Source: Plantago major (taxonomy: Eukaryota > Streptophyta > Magnoliopsida > Lamiales > Plantaginaceae). From it: 64,000 nucleotides of DNA. Positions 22,722-34,238 of the stretch are shown in pieces. Made by a program: the position numbers and the translations under genes. Every line of letters starts with the position of its first letter. Position 1 is the first letter of the stretch. The stretch spans positions 15,008,765-15,072,764 of the forward strand of contig CM048840.1 in NCBI GenBank assembly GCA_026545765.1. Direction: 5' to 3'. Under the pieces are notes generated by a model. It was not told the DNA's origin. It was given only the letters and a program-made list of their open reading frames with translations, and ran no database searches.

Positions 22722-23695
22722 AAAATTTACAGTTAAATCTTTTGCACGTTTTTGAACTTACACTAAAACTTTTTTTTTTTTTTCACTCGACACCAAAACC
22801 TTTAAAAAATATTCGCTGTAACACAAAGGTTGGATGGTGTTAAAAAAATTCCGTCAGTGAGGATAAAATAGACAAATTGCATGACCTATTTCCTCCATTT
22901 CCTCTCTGATTTGCACTCCCAGACCCCATACTCAATCACCTTCTATTCATTCTTCTACCCTTTCTTCACAATTCCTTCATGAAATTGAAGAAAATCATCA
23001 AACATGGGTGCATACTTCATATGGATGATTTGTTCACATACAATTATATCTATCATCAACAAATACGGTTATCCATCTAATGTAAAAGCTACGTCTATTC
23101 AAACATACCATTAAGCCAAAGAATGGGAAAGTGATGTCTTTTCTTCTTAATTCAAGTGCCTTAATTCAACACCCTCAACTCTCTGCCCAATGCAAACTCC
23201 TCGAATAGAAGATACTGCAGAATTCCTGGGGCTTCGTGCATTCTTCACTTCATCACTTCAATTTGAATTCAAAAATATTATTGGTTTCGATTGTATTGGA
23301 AGGGGGTAATCATGAATTGCGTATGGATGAAGAGAAAGAGGGATATGGAGAAAATGGGTTTGTTGAGAGTTGTCAAGATTGAGAAGTAAGAAGAAGAAGA
23401 AGAAAGGAAATAAAAAACCCTTGAGAAGGAAGAATAAGAAGAATAGAAGGTTGATTACAAGAAGAAAGAGGTAAATTAAGGTTAAATTTGTGTTGTATTG
23501 ATGTTTAACAGCTTTATTTTTCACTTTTAACCCTATCCAGCGCGTGTTTTACACGTTTACTAACGGAACAATTAACACCGTTAAAGTTTGGTGTTACAGC
23601 GAATTTTTTTAAAAGGTTTTGGTGTCGAGTGAAAAAGAAAAAAGGTTTTACTGTAAGTTTAAAAACGTGCAAAAGGTTTAAGTGTAAAAAAAAAT
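22722..23695. mobile_element. MULE-like element with about 130-150 bp inverted ends
   Basis: The left arm (about 22722-22860) contains CTTTTGCACGTTTTTGAACTT, CACTCGACACCAAAACC and TTCGCTGTAACAC. The right arm (about 23555-23695) carries the reverse complement of each in the same order. Arms of this length are typical of Mutator-like elements. The inside (about 22865-23550) shows no transposase and could be captured host DNA. A clean target duplication was not found. Confidence 0.7.
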
Positions 23696-23699
23696 TATC

Positions 23700-24285
23700 T
23701 TTTCTTTATATACTCTTTTGAGTCGACAGAATGAGATGGTGAGAGTACAACTATCACTAATTCAATTTGAACTTGATTTTATCTCGTAAATTCAACTTGA
23801 ACTGCGGAATGAAAAATACTTTTAAATTATAAAAATAATATGCTCAAAATTACATTATGACAAGTTTTGATTAGGTTTACATACTCGGTATTCCTCGGTT
23901 TATTAAATCGAGTCAAACTTTATTCACGAACTAAACTAAACAAGAACAAAATCGCCCAAGTCAATGATTGCTTTGAATTTGATAGATATTACTTTTTCTC
24001 GACAAAAATCTTTCAGAGGACCAAATGAAGTGTGAATAAAATCAAGAAATTGTAACCCACTATTAATTAAGCTAACAACCTGTTTTTCTTTTTCCATAAA
24101 TTTGTATTTTTCCACAAAATTACATAGGCTGAGCTAAAAAAAATGCTCAGGCTGAGTCATACAAACCCCATTCCAACACCAAACACAACCTCAAAAGGAA
24201 ATACCAAAAAAACAAAAAAAATTAAACATTCCTATATTTACACACAATCATTTATCAGCAGGATAAATTTTCTAGCTTGTGCAAT
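23700..24285. other. 3' flank of the HD-Zip gene
   Basis: AT-rich spacer; the part nearest 24286 is probably the 3' UTR of the minus-strand HD-Zip gene. Nothing else seen. Confidence 0.4.
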
Positions 24286-26474
24286 CTATGAGGCTGTAGG
24301 CTGATTTGAATGGCTTGAAGATTGTGAGAGAGGGTAAAATCTTGGTCTAGTAGTTAGAGGAAAAGGCATGGTTTTCGCGGCTGATTCAACCAGCTGGTTA
24401 CTCGTCTTGGTACCGGACGGTGTAGCTGTCGTGGCAACACGTTCGCAAGATGGACACATGGTAAGTGTTGTGGCTGGAGATTGCATGTAGAATGGATTTG
24501 AAGACTTGAGAGCTCTCAATTCTTGCAACTCTTTATGTAACCTCCGGTTCTCTTCACTAAGTGTCTCACAACACCTCTTCAAGTACTCGCAATCCACTTC
24601 CGTTTGCTTCAACTTTGTCCTACAAAATTACACAAACATATGGCAGGTTTGTTAGTAGACCTGGCCTCACCTCTTCATGTGATGAAACAGCGATGTGGGA
24701 CCCATCACTGTAGTGAGAGGTGCAGAAAGATCAGAATCGAATATGGGAAACAGGAGTTCATATTCGAACGTCACATCATGTAGTTTTTTTAATTACACTA
24801 GTTATCCTAACATATCAAAATTCTCACTTAAAATAGCCAAGGTATCTGAGTTTTTTTTAAATACACACCTTGTAAATCTAAACGATACACCACGCTAGCA
24901 ATACAAAAAAGAAAAGTCGGGTTATGTTACAGAAACTCCTCCATGGATCTTTCATACCCGTCTCGAACACTAGACACTACACGGATTAAATGTACGTGTA
25001 CGATTATCTATCCAATTCGTATTAGACCAAAAATTGATAATAATGTAACAAATTCCAATATAAATAAGTAGTGAGTTCACTTTTATACACACCTTGCCCT
25101 TCTATTCTGAAACCAAACTTCAACTTGTCTTGGTCTAAGATTAAGCTGTTTTGCAAGAGCAAGCTTCTGCTTCTGTCTCATTAAAAAACAAGAAAATTTA
25201 ATCAGATTAATCCACAAGCTAATTAAGTAGAGTAAAAATTGAAATGAAACAGATACTACTACTACTTACAGGATTAAGAGTATTGTGTTCCTTAAAACTC
25301 TCTTCAAGAAAAGCAGACTGTTCTTTAGACAACCTGAGTTTCTTCCTTCCATTCGGACCAGTTTCATCGTCATCACTACCCCGAGAAGTACCATCAACGA
25401 CGTCGTTTCCTCCGATAAGTTCGAAATCTCTTTTGTTACCCAGAAAATTTCCATTTCTGTACACACCAAACGGAGATCCCAGACTGTTCGCCGACGACAC
25501 TTCCTCCGCCGTTGCCGGAATCCGGTTCATGTTCAGCCTCCTCGCCGCCGGTAGTCCTGACGAACCATTTTCCGAGCTCCCTGTACATCATATAATTTAT
25601 TCTTAATACTGATTAAGATCTTCGTTTCTTAATTTAATTTATCTCAAAATTAAATAAAGTAGGATAAAATATAAATAAATAAATTGAATTATCTAGCAGA
25701 AATATAAAATATTATGCCAACTATTGTTGGATTATATTAATAGATAAGGTACTTGAATTCACTAATTCGAGCTTTGTAGATGTAGAATCCAGGTTTGGGA
25801 GACCCAACTATTAAATTGTTCATTGTACAATTGAACACGTAGTAGATAAATAATAAAATAAATAAGAGAATATAAAAAGATTGAGTTTATTATCTAAAAC
25901 TTAGGAGGCTTATTGTTTCTAATTGAACAAATAAAAATAATATTTTTGTCCCATTTCACTTAAAACATATTAGCAAAATGAGTACCATAATCTATTTAGA
26001 AATGAAATATAGGATAGTTAATTACACTTGAAAATAATTGAAAAGCACCTAATTTGACAATTACACTCGTATAAGCAGCTAAGGCAGTTAGTTAACCACT
26101 TGAGTGATGAGTTGGTACAAATTAAAGGAAGAATGCAAAACTAAATAGTAGGGGGGCAGAAAAGGGAAATTACCATTATCAGAAGACCAAGGGAGAGAAA
26201 TCTGGAGAGGAGCAGCAGAAAGAAGATTGAGCTGCAAATGGGTATTTGTATTACTGTTATCTTCATCACTCGAACCTGCTGCTTCTTCTTCTTCATCGGA
26301 ATCTTCAGATTTCTCCGGTGCTTCAACGCCGTTAGAATTGTTGTTGTTGAGACCCAAGGCCATGCAAAAGTCCAAAGTGCCCTTGCTGTTACTACTGTTG
26401 GGTGGTTTCTGGTGGGTGTTTGCTAAGAAAGCAAAGGGTTTTTCTGGGTTTCCCAAGCTCAAGCCAAGCTCCAT
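24286..26474 (-). CDS. HAT14: HD-Zip class II transcription factor, HAT14-like, 341 aa, four exons
   Basis: Nuclear DNA-binding protein; class II HD-Zip factors are repressors in shade and auxin responses and bind CAATNATTG-type sites as dimers. Exons (minus strand): 26474-26174, 25580-25270, 25172-25093, 24619-24286; 1026 nt in one frame with GT-AG borders. The N-terminus [16 protein letters not shown] and DFCMALGL match the HAT14 subgroup. An acidic run ([14 protein letters not shown]) precedes an EAR-like LQLNL. The homeodomain runs from [18 protein letters not shown] to [18 protein letters not shown]; the adjoining leucine zipper has regularly spaced Leu ([20 protein letters not shown]), and CPSCE, the redox-sensitive class II signature, follows. 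A TATA-like CTATAAAGAG lies about 80-90 bases upstream of the ATG. Very secure as HD-Zip II; orthology to HAT14 is inferred from the N-terminus. Confidence 0.93.
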
Positions 26475-26552
26475 GGTAAGTAGTCACTAACTAAAAGGTG
26501 GGTTTAGGAAGAAAAAAGGAGTTTTGGATTGGAACTAGGAGGACGACTGTAA

Positions 26553-26563
26553 AGACTCTTTAT
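26553..26563 (-). promoter_or_regulatory. TATA box of the HD-Zip gene
   Basis: Minus strand TCTATAAAGAG about 80-90 bases before the start codon, the expected position allowing a 50-base leader. Confidence 0.5.
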
Positions 26564-26844
26564 AGACGAGTTTGGTGTAGTATGTAATGTAATAATTAAT
26601 GTGATTTATTTATTTAATGAAGAATGGTGGTTTTTGGTTTTAATCCTTTATTTTATTGTTTATTGTTTTTGGTGTGGGGGGACACAAGGGTAGTAGGGAG
26701 GAGTAGATCTAGTAGACCAAGCCAAACATGATTAATTGAATGAATTCTCCTCCTTTTTTTTCACTTTGTATCCATTTTAGGAAGGATACATATATGCCAT
26801 TATCTTTTTGGATAAACTACTTTTAACATGACAATAATTAAACA

Positions 26845-27090
26845 AAGTCTCATAACTATCTAAATAAATTATTTAAAGACGATCTATGTTATTAATAAAA
26901 CTATCAATGTTATTAATTCAAACGTCTATGTTGTTAACGAAATAAGTCTTGTTGTAATATGAAAAAAACACCAATGTTCATAATATAGGTGTTTTGATTA
27001 ATAACATCGATAAATTTCTTGACAATATAGGTCCGTTTTTAGGTAAATTATTTAGAGATTGTCTCTCAGGAGACTTGCTCAACCATAATT
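26845..27090. mobile_element. Old MITE, copy A (uninterrupted)
   Basis: AT-rich 245-bp element running from AAGTCTCATAACTATC to TGTCTCTCAGGAGACTTG, with imperfect inverted ends. It is the inverted neighbour and homologue of copy B, in which the 3.1-kb CACTA sits. Confidence 0.6.
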
Positions 27091-27860
27091 AGATTAAGTC
27101 TCCCAATAGACGGTATTTAAATAATTTATCTAGAGAGGAACCTATATATTATTAAAAAAAATATTTGTATTATTAATAAAAACACATATGTTCTCAATCA
27201 CTACAAAAAATACCAGTTTTATTTCGTCGCTAAAACAGTGTTGATCCGTCGCTAAATCCTTAGCGACAGATAATTCCCCGTCCCCAAACAACGCGTCACT
27301 ATTTTTTTTGGCGAAGGATAAGTATTTCGTCGCTAAATAACGACGAACTGGCGACGGATTAATCCGTTGACCAGTCCGTCCGAATTGGCGACGGATTACT
27401 TATCCGTCACCAATTAGCGACGGATTTTTTCTGTCGCTAAATCCCACCACTAATCCGCCCTTAGTTCGCTTTACATTTAACGACGGATTTTTTTCCGTCG
27501 CTAAGTTCACTGTTTTAAAAAAAAAATTCTTTTATATTTATGTTTCACATTTCACCTGTTTTTTCACATAATATAATCATAGATAATATACCCGAAATAA
27601 TTAAATTGCATTAATATACCCGAAACAATATAAATTGTCCATAACAAGTCCAAAGTATGCAAGCACAAGAAGGTGAAATAGTGTCAAAGTATATATGTAG
27701 CATAAACAATATAAGTCTGATGTAACTAAGAATCGGGAGGAGGCGGTGGGTGAGACTGGGAAGAAGTGCTGAACATCTGGGTCAAAGCGTCCATCCGATG
27801 AGCCATACGAGCATGTTCCTCAAGCACTTGCTCGTAAGCTACCTTGGTCGCAGCTATTTC

Positions 27861-28680
27861 CTAGTGGAGATGAGTCATCATCTCTTGAACCTGGTCCTGT
27901 GTGAAGAGATTAGATCGCGATCCTGATCCCTGGGACTCTGAGAAGCTACCAAAACTCATGGAAGGGCCCAAACTTCCCAATCCATATGTTCGGCCCTTGC
28001 TGTCCATTGGGTTGATCTCGAAGAAGATCTGGTCTTGCTCTTCAATTGACAGCTCATGACCGTCGATCATCCTCTCATCCATCCTCCTCTCCACCTCACT
28101 CTGCAATTATAAATTACATACGAAATGATATGCAATTTTGGGAATCACTTTAAAATACTCAAATACAAATGTTAACCTTAAGAAAGAAACGTCCGCAATA
28201 CGCTCGGCTTAGCCTTCGTGAGCTTAAAAAACGTCCGCAAATGTCAGTCCAGATGTCATTCTTCAGCTTAGCCTTCTTGAAGTGGTACAGAGCACTCTTC
28301 GGCTGTCCTCTATTGGCCTAAAAAAATATATGTGCAAACAAGTAGTTAGTTGACTGAAATGAAAGAAAAAAACTATTATGTATCATATTCCAAGTCATAA
28401 ACAACATATTTACTAACCTCCATCACGTGATCTGTAACAACAGCTCGCGACCATGGTGATGTCTGGCAGTGCCCATACAATCTCGCGGCTCAGACAAACG
28501 GCTTGTCTGTTCTTGTAAGCTTGATCCTGGATAAAGGGATCATTCCAGTACGCCTCCCAAAGTGCCCACTCGTCATCCCCCACCCAAGTTGGTTGTCTGC
28601 GTGTCTCCTTCATTTTGTAAACCATTTTCCTATAGATGTCTGACCCTAAAGTCTCGAAAACAGAGTACAACTGGGACACC
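27861..28680 (-). pseudogene. Plant transposase (Ptta/En/Spm, Transposase_24-like) fragments
   Basis: On the minus strand, 28679-28490 reads LYSVFETLGSDIYRKMV and WALWEAYWNDPFIQDQAYKN then RQ. A frameshift near 28480 is needed to reach SPWSRAVVTDHVMEV. After an intron-like gap, 28325-28230 gives ANRGQPKSALYHFKKAKLK. After another, 28106-27861 gives MDERMIDGHELSIEEQ, INPMDSKGRTYGLGSLGPS and VQEMMTHLH. Order and motifs (NR.., G-R-x-Y-G-L-G-S) fit the Ptta/En/Spm plant transposase domain. Shift and stops make it non-functional as it stands, though some gaps might be introns. Confidence 0.7.
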
Positions 28681-28799
28681 AGGGCATTGGGAATGTAGTA
28701 GTCCTTCTACAACAATTTCATTCAAAGTAAAAATTACACAAGTTTAAAGAAGGATAACAATTTAAATATAACACCAAGTTTAGTGGCTAACATACCACT

Positions 28800-29280
28800 C
28801 AAATTGTGTGCAATAAGTTCATGAATAAATACCAACATATCACCCAAGTTTATGGCACAACAAGTTCATGAATGGTGACTAACACATCAAAACAAGCTTA
28901 GTGGTAACATACCGCTCAAATTGTCTTAAAATTGACTAACACAATGGTGACTAACATATCACCCAAGTTCAGTGGCTAACATACCACTCAAATGACACAA
29001 CAAGTTCATGAATGGTGACTAACATATCAAAACAAGTTTAGTGGTAACATACTACTCAAATTGTCCTAAAATTGACTAACACAATGGTTACTAACATATC
29101 ACCCAAGTTTAGTGGCTAGCATACCACTCAAATGACACAACAAGTTCATGAATAGTGACTAACACATCAAAACAAGCTTAGCGGTAACATACCACTCAAA
29201 TTGTCCTAAAATTGACTAACACAATGGTGACTAACATACCACCCAAGTTCAGTGGCTAACATACTACTCACAGATATAGT
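28800..29280. repeat. 140-bp tandem array in the CACTA element
   Basis: Units with ACAATGGTGACTAACATA begin at 28941, 29081 and 29221, exactly 140 bases apart, and each contains CACCCAAGTT, TAGTGGCTAACATACCACTC and, except the last truncated unit, CACAACAAGTTCATGAATGG. A degenerate, rearranged unit precedes them from about 28770. Confidence 0.85.
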
Positions 29281-30430
29281 GGCTAACATATATACCACAC
29301 ACACTAACACAATGATTAAAAGAAAAAATAAAGCATTCATTGTAACATGCATTTTACGTTAATATAATCACCAAATATTCTCAAAACACTTAATTAAATC
29401 TTCATAATCTAGTGTATATATACGAATTTATCGAATCAATATTACTTTGTACTTACAAACATCCTAACATTATACTAATTAACAATACAAATTCACAATC
29501 AATATATCAATTGCACAAAGTTAACTAGCTAGTATACTATAGCTCACATAAACATACAATTGATCTAATTAGTCGAAATTAACAAAATTCCCAAATTTGT
29601 CAACAAGTAAGGGTTCCAAAACACTCAACTAAATCTTTCTAATCCTACTACATATACGAAAATATCAAATTAACAACCCTATATACTTCCAAACATCCTA
29701 ACATTATACTAAAAATCTAAATTCATAATCAATATATCAATTGAACATCTCAAAGTTAACACACTACGTAATATAAGCTAAACTAACTACTACATACTTA
29801 CAATAAACATGCAATTGCTCAAATTAGTCGAAATTAATAAAATCCGCATATTTGGCAAAGTTATGGTTTTGGCCAAAATACCTTCGATTAAGCTGAAAAA
29901 AGATGAAATTGGTTGACCACACGAGCTCCTTGTCCCACGAGCTTCGAGAAGACTCCAAAATTGGCCGGAACGGTCGAGTTTTGGTCGGAAATTGGAAATG
30001 GCGAAATGAAGAAGAAAGAAGGAATAAAAGAAGCTGCTGAAACGGAAATGGAGAAGAAAAGGGCTTCTGCCCGATAGTATATATATTTTAGCGACGGATC
30101 GCTATCTGTGGCTAAAATCGATTTTCTTTATATTTTTTTATTTTTTTTATTTTGGTCAACTTATTTAACGACGGATATTTTTATCCGTCATTATTTAGCG
30201 ACGGAAAAATATCCGTCGCTAATTTGGCGATGGATTGAGCGAATTCACTCAATCCGTCGCTAAACTCGGGATTTCTTGTAGTGAATATTGGTCTTTTTTT
30301 TAATATTACAACAATACTCATTTCGTTAACAACATAAACATTTTAATTAATAAAACGGATGATTTTTGTATAACATAGTACGTCTTTAGATAAGTTATCT
30401 AGAGACCATCTCTCATGAGACTTTGTGCCA

Positions 30431-32170
30431 TAATTATTCATGATTTACGTCATTCTTAAGTACCCGTATGTATAAAAATCAGAGTAGAAAATATGATTTA
30501 AATGAGAAAAATTAATGTGATTGAGTAAATTAAATATGACTTAAATGAGAAAAACTCCATATGACAAATAAGTTCCAAACTTAACTTCTCATATTTCGTT
30601 CTGGACAGTGATAAACTGAACTTCTCATCCTTTAAATATAAATATTTAACCATCCCTCCTTAGCGATTTACTATGATTAAACGAAAAAGGTACCCCTTCT
30701 TTTCTAGTCAAACTACTTTATTCGGTGTCTTATATTTTATTCAATCGTTTTTCTATTATATTTATCATATCTCTACTTTATTGACTATTTACTCAAAAAT
30801 TGTTTGAATGGGGACTTGGAGAGTATTATCATAACAATATTATTGCGATAGGATTGATGAGATGTGATGTGATGCGTTAATCAGTTTTTTGGAAAATTTT
30901 GTGAGATAGGTGTGGGTTATTCTGGTAATTGTTGAAGCATGAGGACCCACTCCTGTAATACCTAATGGCGTTCATGTAAATTCACAGTCTAGCTGGTGGT
31001 TGATTTAGGATCATCATTAAAAAAGGAATACTCGTTGTAATAGTGATGATTAGCAGTGTAATGAGCGTTTGACCGACATACACGTGGAAGGCCATCTCAT
31101 CTCATCTCATCTCATCTCATTCTATTCTCTCATAGTAGTACTTACTATTCCTCCTATTTTTATGAACTTTGGTCTCCGCATGTGTCCCTCTTTCAAGATT
31201 TTGGGGGACCCTTGTTTCTAACCTCTCTCTTTACTCTTAATAAAATCCCACTTTTAATCAATCTATCTTCTTTTTCTAAACAACGCGTTTACTCTACTTT
31301 TTAACAAATTAATCCATGTTCGATCAAGTCACAGATTACAGTGCACTTGCAATCTTATACCATTCACATGTGGAAAGTGTTTAACGAATCCGTTTGAATT
31401 ATATATATTAATCCTCACGATTCCATTCGAATCAATTTAAGTTTAACACGAGAGAATTACATATCGTAACTACCTGACCCATCACCAAGGGCGGACGGGA
31501 ATGTCAATTGCACGGATTGATCCTCTGGCCTTGTATACAAAATCCAAGAACACTTCCACTCGTCCAACACAGTCAACTTGAACTTTCTTACAAATTAAAA
31601 TATATGAATTATAAATATGGAATCATATAGTCCAAATTACACACGTTAAAATATAAAACACGAAGACAATTCACACTCACACGTGCAGTAACATAAGAGA
31701 CCGGAAGAGCGAAAATTACTATAACATTTGAGAACACATTGAATTCAATTGTTTATCTTCCTTTAGATAAATTTGACATGTTTATCTATTTGATTAATAG
31801 ATATGCTTGATGTTAGTAAACATATGATATGCTTGATGTGAGTAAACATATAGTAGTATATGCTAATTATTTGCTCATCATGTGTTTTTGTTACTTACTT
31901 GTAATTTTTGTTAATGAAATTGTCTTTAGTGTATACCAATCAGATGGTTTGAGGACCGATCAACTCTTGCTGTATTTTATATATTTTCTTTTATAATGTA
32001 TTTCCTTGTATATTTTTCATTATTAGTTGTTATTTTCTTAAAAAAAATCTTTAATTTAGATTGCTTCCATCAATTTTGTTATGTTTAGTAACTACGTGGT
32101 TTTTAAAAATGTATATATAGTATTTATATTTGAATGATGAAATCTATAATAATCATAAAAAGAGGGTAAA
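30431..32170. other. Gene-free spacer
   Basis: AT-rich. A pentanucleotide tract (TCTCA)n lies at about 31095-31120. Repeated motif CATATGATATGCTTGATGT-like duplication near 31803-31850. No gene or RNA recognised. Confidence 0.4.
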
Positions 32171-32367
32171 ACCGGAATACAGGGGCGGAGACATGGGGTG
32201 GTGGGAGGTGGCGGTCGCCACCCCCAAAATTTTCATTTTCTTTATTACTATAGGCATATTTTAGAGAATTATATGTTCCGCCACCCCTAAATTTTTTAAT
32301 TAGTACATTTAGTTGGTCGGCTTTATAATTAAATAAGTTGAAAAAATTATATAATTTGAAAAATTTA

Positions 32368-32600
32368 AAGTAAGTCTATTGAGAGACGGTTTTATGGAAA
32401 AAATAAAAGAGACAGACAAATATTATAGTTTTATCAAAAAAACATTAGAGGTTTTACTAAAAACATCGGTCATATACATATACATTAAAAAAATAATATA
32501 AAATGTATACGTACTCATTGAACGTTATACATATACTTAAGAACATCAATCCGCCTCTCACTAATACACGTCTCTTCTAAAACTTTGTGATTGAAGAGAT
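32368..32600. repeat. Nested AGAGACGG-type MITE inside the hAT element
   Basis: Runs from AGTAAGTCTATTGAGAGACGG to CACGTCTCTTCTAAAACTTTGTG and matches the copy at 50095-50347 along its length, including AAACATTAGAGGTTTTACTA and CATATACATATACAT. Confidence 0.65.
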
Positions 32601-32718
32601 ATTTTACTAATAAACTAATTTAAGAGGGTTATATCGGTTGTTTTTATACTTTTAGAGCAAGTTCTATAAGCGTGCATTTTTTATCATGAAAACTACATAG
32701 ATAAGACTGCGGAGTTCG

Positions 32719-32925
32719 ATGGAGAATGTCTTCTTGTCTAGCAATTTGATAATGCATATTGAAATGGATTGCGAGAGTTTTGATATTGATTCAATCAATG
32801 ATGATTTTGAGAAGATGATGAGACGTAGAGTACGATATAGAAGTGGGTCGTTTATTCATTTTGCTTTACCTTTTTGTGATGTGGTTCTTTCGATCCTTTC
32901 ATTTTACTTGAATATTCATATTTAA
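32719..32925 (+). pseudogene. hAT transposase C-terminal remnant
   Basis: 68 codons: MENVFLSSNLIMHIEMDC then ESFDIDSINDDFEKMMRRRV. The pattern 'L-x-x-x-L-I-x-x-I-E-x-x ... I-D-x-I-x-x-x-F-x-x-x-x-x-R-R' is the C-terminal end of TTF-type/hAT-dimerisation transposases, just before the 3' end as expected. The rest of the protein is missing. Confidence 0.6.
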
Positions 32926-33486
32926 ATATGTATGATGAATTTGGTGTAAAAAATATCAATCCGACCCGGCCCGGCCCGTCCTAATCGACCTAACTAAATT
33001 ACATATTGTGACCGTGTTATAATACTCCGCCACCCCACTTTCAAATCCTGGCTCCGCCCCTGCCGGAATATGTGAGTATAACGGTCGAAAGAAAAAAGAG
33101 AAAAAAACAAAAGAGTCGGAAAATAAGTATTGCGTCAGCACACCAAAAAAAAAAAATTGGATCCGCCCTTGGCCATCGCCCATGCCGATTGGACGATTAC
33201 ATGAACCATACTCAGCTACTTGTTTTATAAAACTGGAACACTGATGTTGTTGTTGTCAGATTTGTTGGGCGCCCCTAATAATGGAACATGAATTAAGGCA
33301 ACCTTAATTGGACTCAATCTACCAACTAAAACATACCAAAACGGGAAACAATATACTACTCCTTGTAGTCTTGTTATAATTTGAGCAACTACTTAGAAAA
33401 TCAATGGCTATAATTTGAGAAAGCTACATAGGAGTAATGACTAGTATCGCCTCTAATATTATTCAAAGGGTACTATTTAAATATTA

Positions 33487-33730
33487 CTCCTTCCATTAAT
33501 TCTTTATAAAACTTGACATTTTACTATTTTATGGCCAAATATCTCCGACTTTAATTACTCTGAAACTATAATAGTAAATAATTTAATAAAATCATATTAT
33601 AAAAATTTAATTACTAAATTTTCACTATATGATTTTATTAAATTATTTACTATTATCATTTTATGGTCAAAGTCGACAATCGTTGACCAGTAAAAGTCAA
33701 AATGAAAAGTTTTATAAAAAAACGAAAGGA

Positions 33731-33731
<1 letters not shown>
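33487..33731. mobile_element. Stowaway MITE, palindromic family A
   Basis: 245 bp between TA dinucleotides, ends CTCCTTCCATTAATTC and GAAAGGAG. The centre folds perfectly: AGTAAATAATTTAATAAAAT and its complement. A relative lies at 51770-51985, and the copy at 9551 is more distant. Confidence 0.8.

Positions 33732-33782
<51 letters not shown>
33732..33782. repeat. (TA)n microsatellite
   Basis: About 50 bases of uninterrupted TA next to the target TA of the adjoining MITE. Confidence 0.97.
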
Positions 33783-33784
<2 letters not shown>

Positions 33785-33912
33785 TGAAAAACATTAAACT
33801 TATAAAAATGTCCAAAGTAATCAATTTATATTGCTACTTCTCAAATAGATTCCTCGAATATACAAACAAAAGCCAAATGCTTTTAGAATCTTTAATTTCA
33901 TACTGAATAATA

Positions 33913-34238
33913 CTCCCTCCTATTCATCCTATTCATATTATAAGATGTTTTAGATTTTTCATACAACTTAAAGCAACTCTCTCTTCAGTAAAAGTTTTGA
34001 TAAAAGATTGAAACATGAATGTTGGTGTTTTGGATAAATAAATTTACCAATAAAATATGAGAAATATACTTAATTTTTGTAGAGTCCAACACAAAATAAA
34101 TGAATAACAATAAAATAAATGGTTAGTTGCATATAAAATGATGAAAATACAAAATCACATGATAGAATCTCCTAAAACATCTTATATTAAGTAAAAAGTT
34201 AATAAGCCAAAGCATTTTATAAAAAGAATAGGAGGGAG
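33913..34238. mobile_element. Stowaway-type MITE, family B copy 1
   Basis: 326 bp, ends CTCCCTCCTATTC and GAATAGGAGGGAG, TA on both sides. Subterminal ATAAGATGTTTTAGATTTTTC and AAAACATCTTATATTAAGT are inverted. Same family as 38004-38321. Confidence 0.88.

Larger units (their letters stand above)
27199..30283 (-). mobile_element. CACTA (En/Spm-type) element, 3.1 kb, defective
   Basis: Starts CACTACAAAAAAT and ends ATTTCTTGTAGTG, flanked by AAT on both sides (27196-27198, 30284-30286). Both subterminal regions hold many inverted copies of GCGACGGAT/ATCCGTCGC, the same motif as in the other CACTA of this window. Minus-strand fragments of a plant Ptta/En/Spm-type protein (27861-28680) show its coding orientation. 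There is no DDE transposase and a tandem array lies inside, so it is non-autonomous. Confidence 0.95.
27091..30430. mobile_element. Old MITE, copy B, split by a CACTA element
   Basis: The two parts 27091-27198 and 30287-30430, read together on the minus strand, match copy A in order: AAAGTCTCATGAGAGATGG, TATGTTGTTAACGAAA, GTTGTAATATTAAAAAAA, then TTTATTAATAATAC and ATAAATTATTTAAATACCG. The break falls at the AAT target of the CACTA element. Confidence 0.6.
32180..33062 (+). mobile_element. hAT element, 883 bp, with transposase C-terminal remnant
   Basis: Starts CAGGGGCGGAGACATGG and ends CCTGGCTCCGCCCCTG, the inverted termini of TTF-type plant hAT elements, and is flanked by a perfect 8-bp duplication CCGGAATA (32172-32179 and 33063-33070). 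The inside keeps the last part of a hAT transposase and a nested copy of another repeat (about 32368-32600). It cannot move on its own. Confidence 0.93.

Noticed and set aside
25244..26490. Plus-strand open frames opposite the HD-Zip gene
   Set aside because: Shadows of the minus-strand exons; no domain and wrong strand for the conserved protein.
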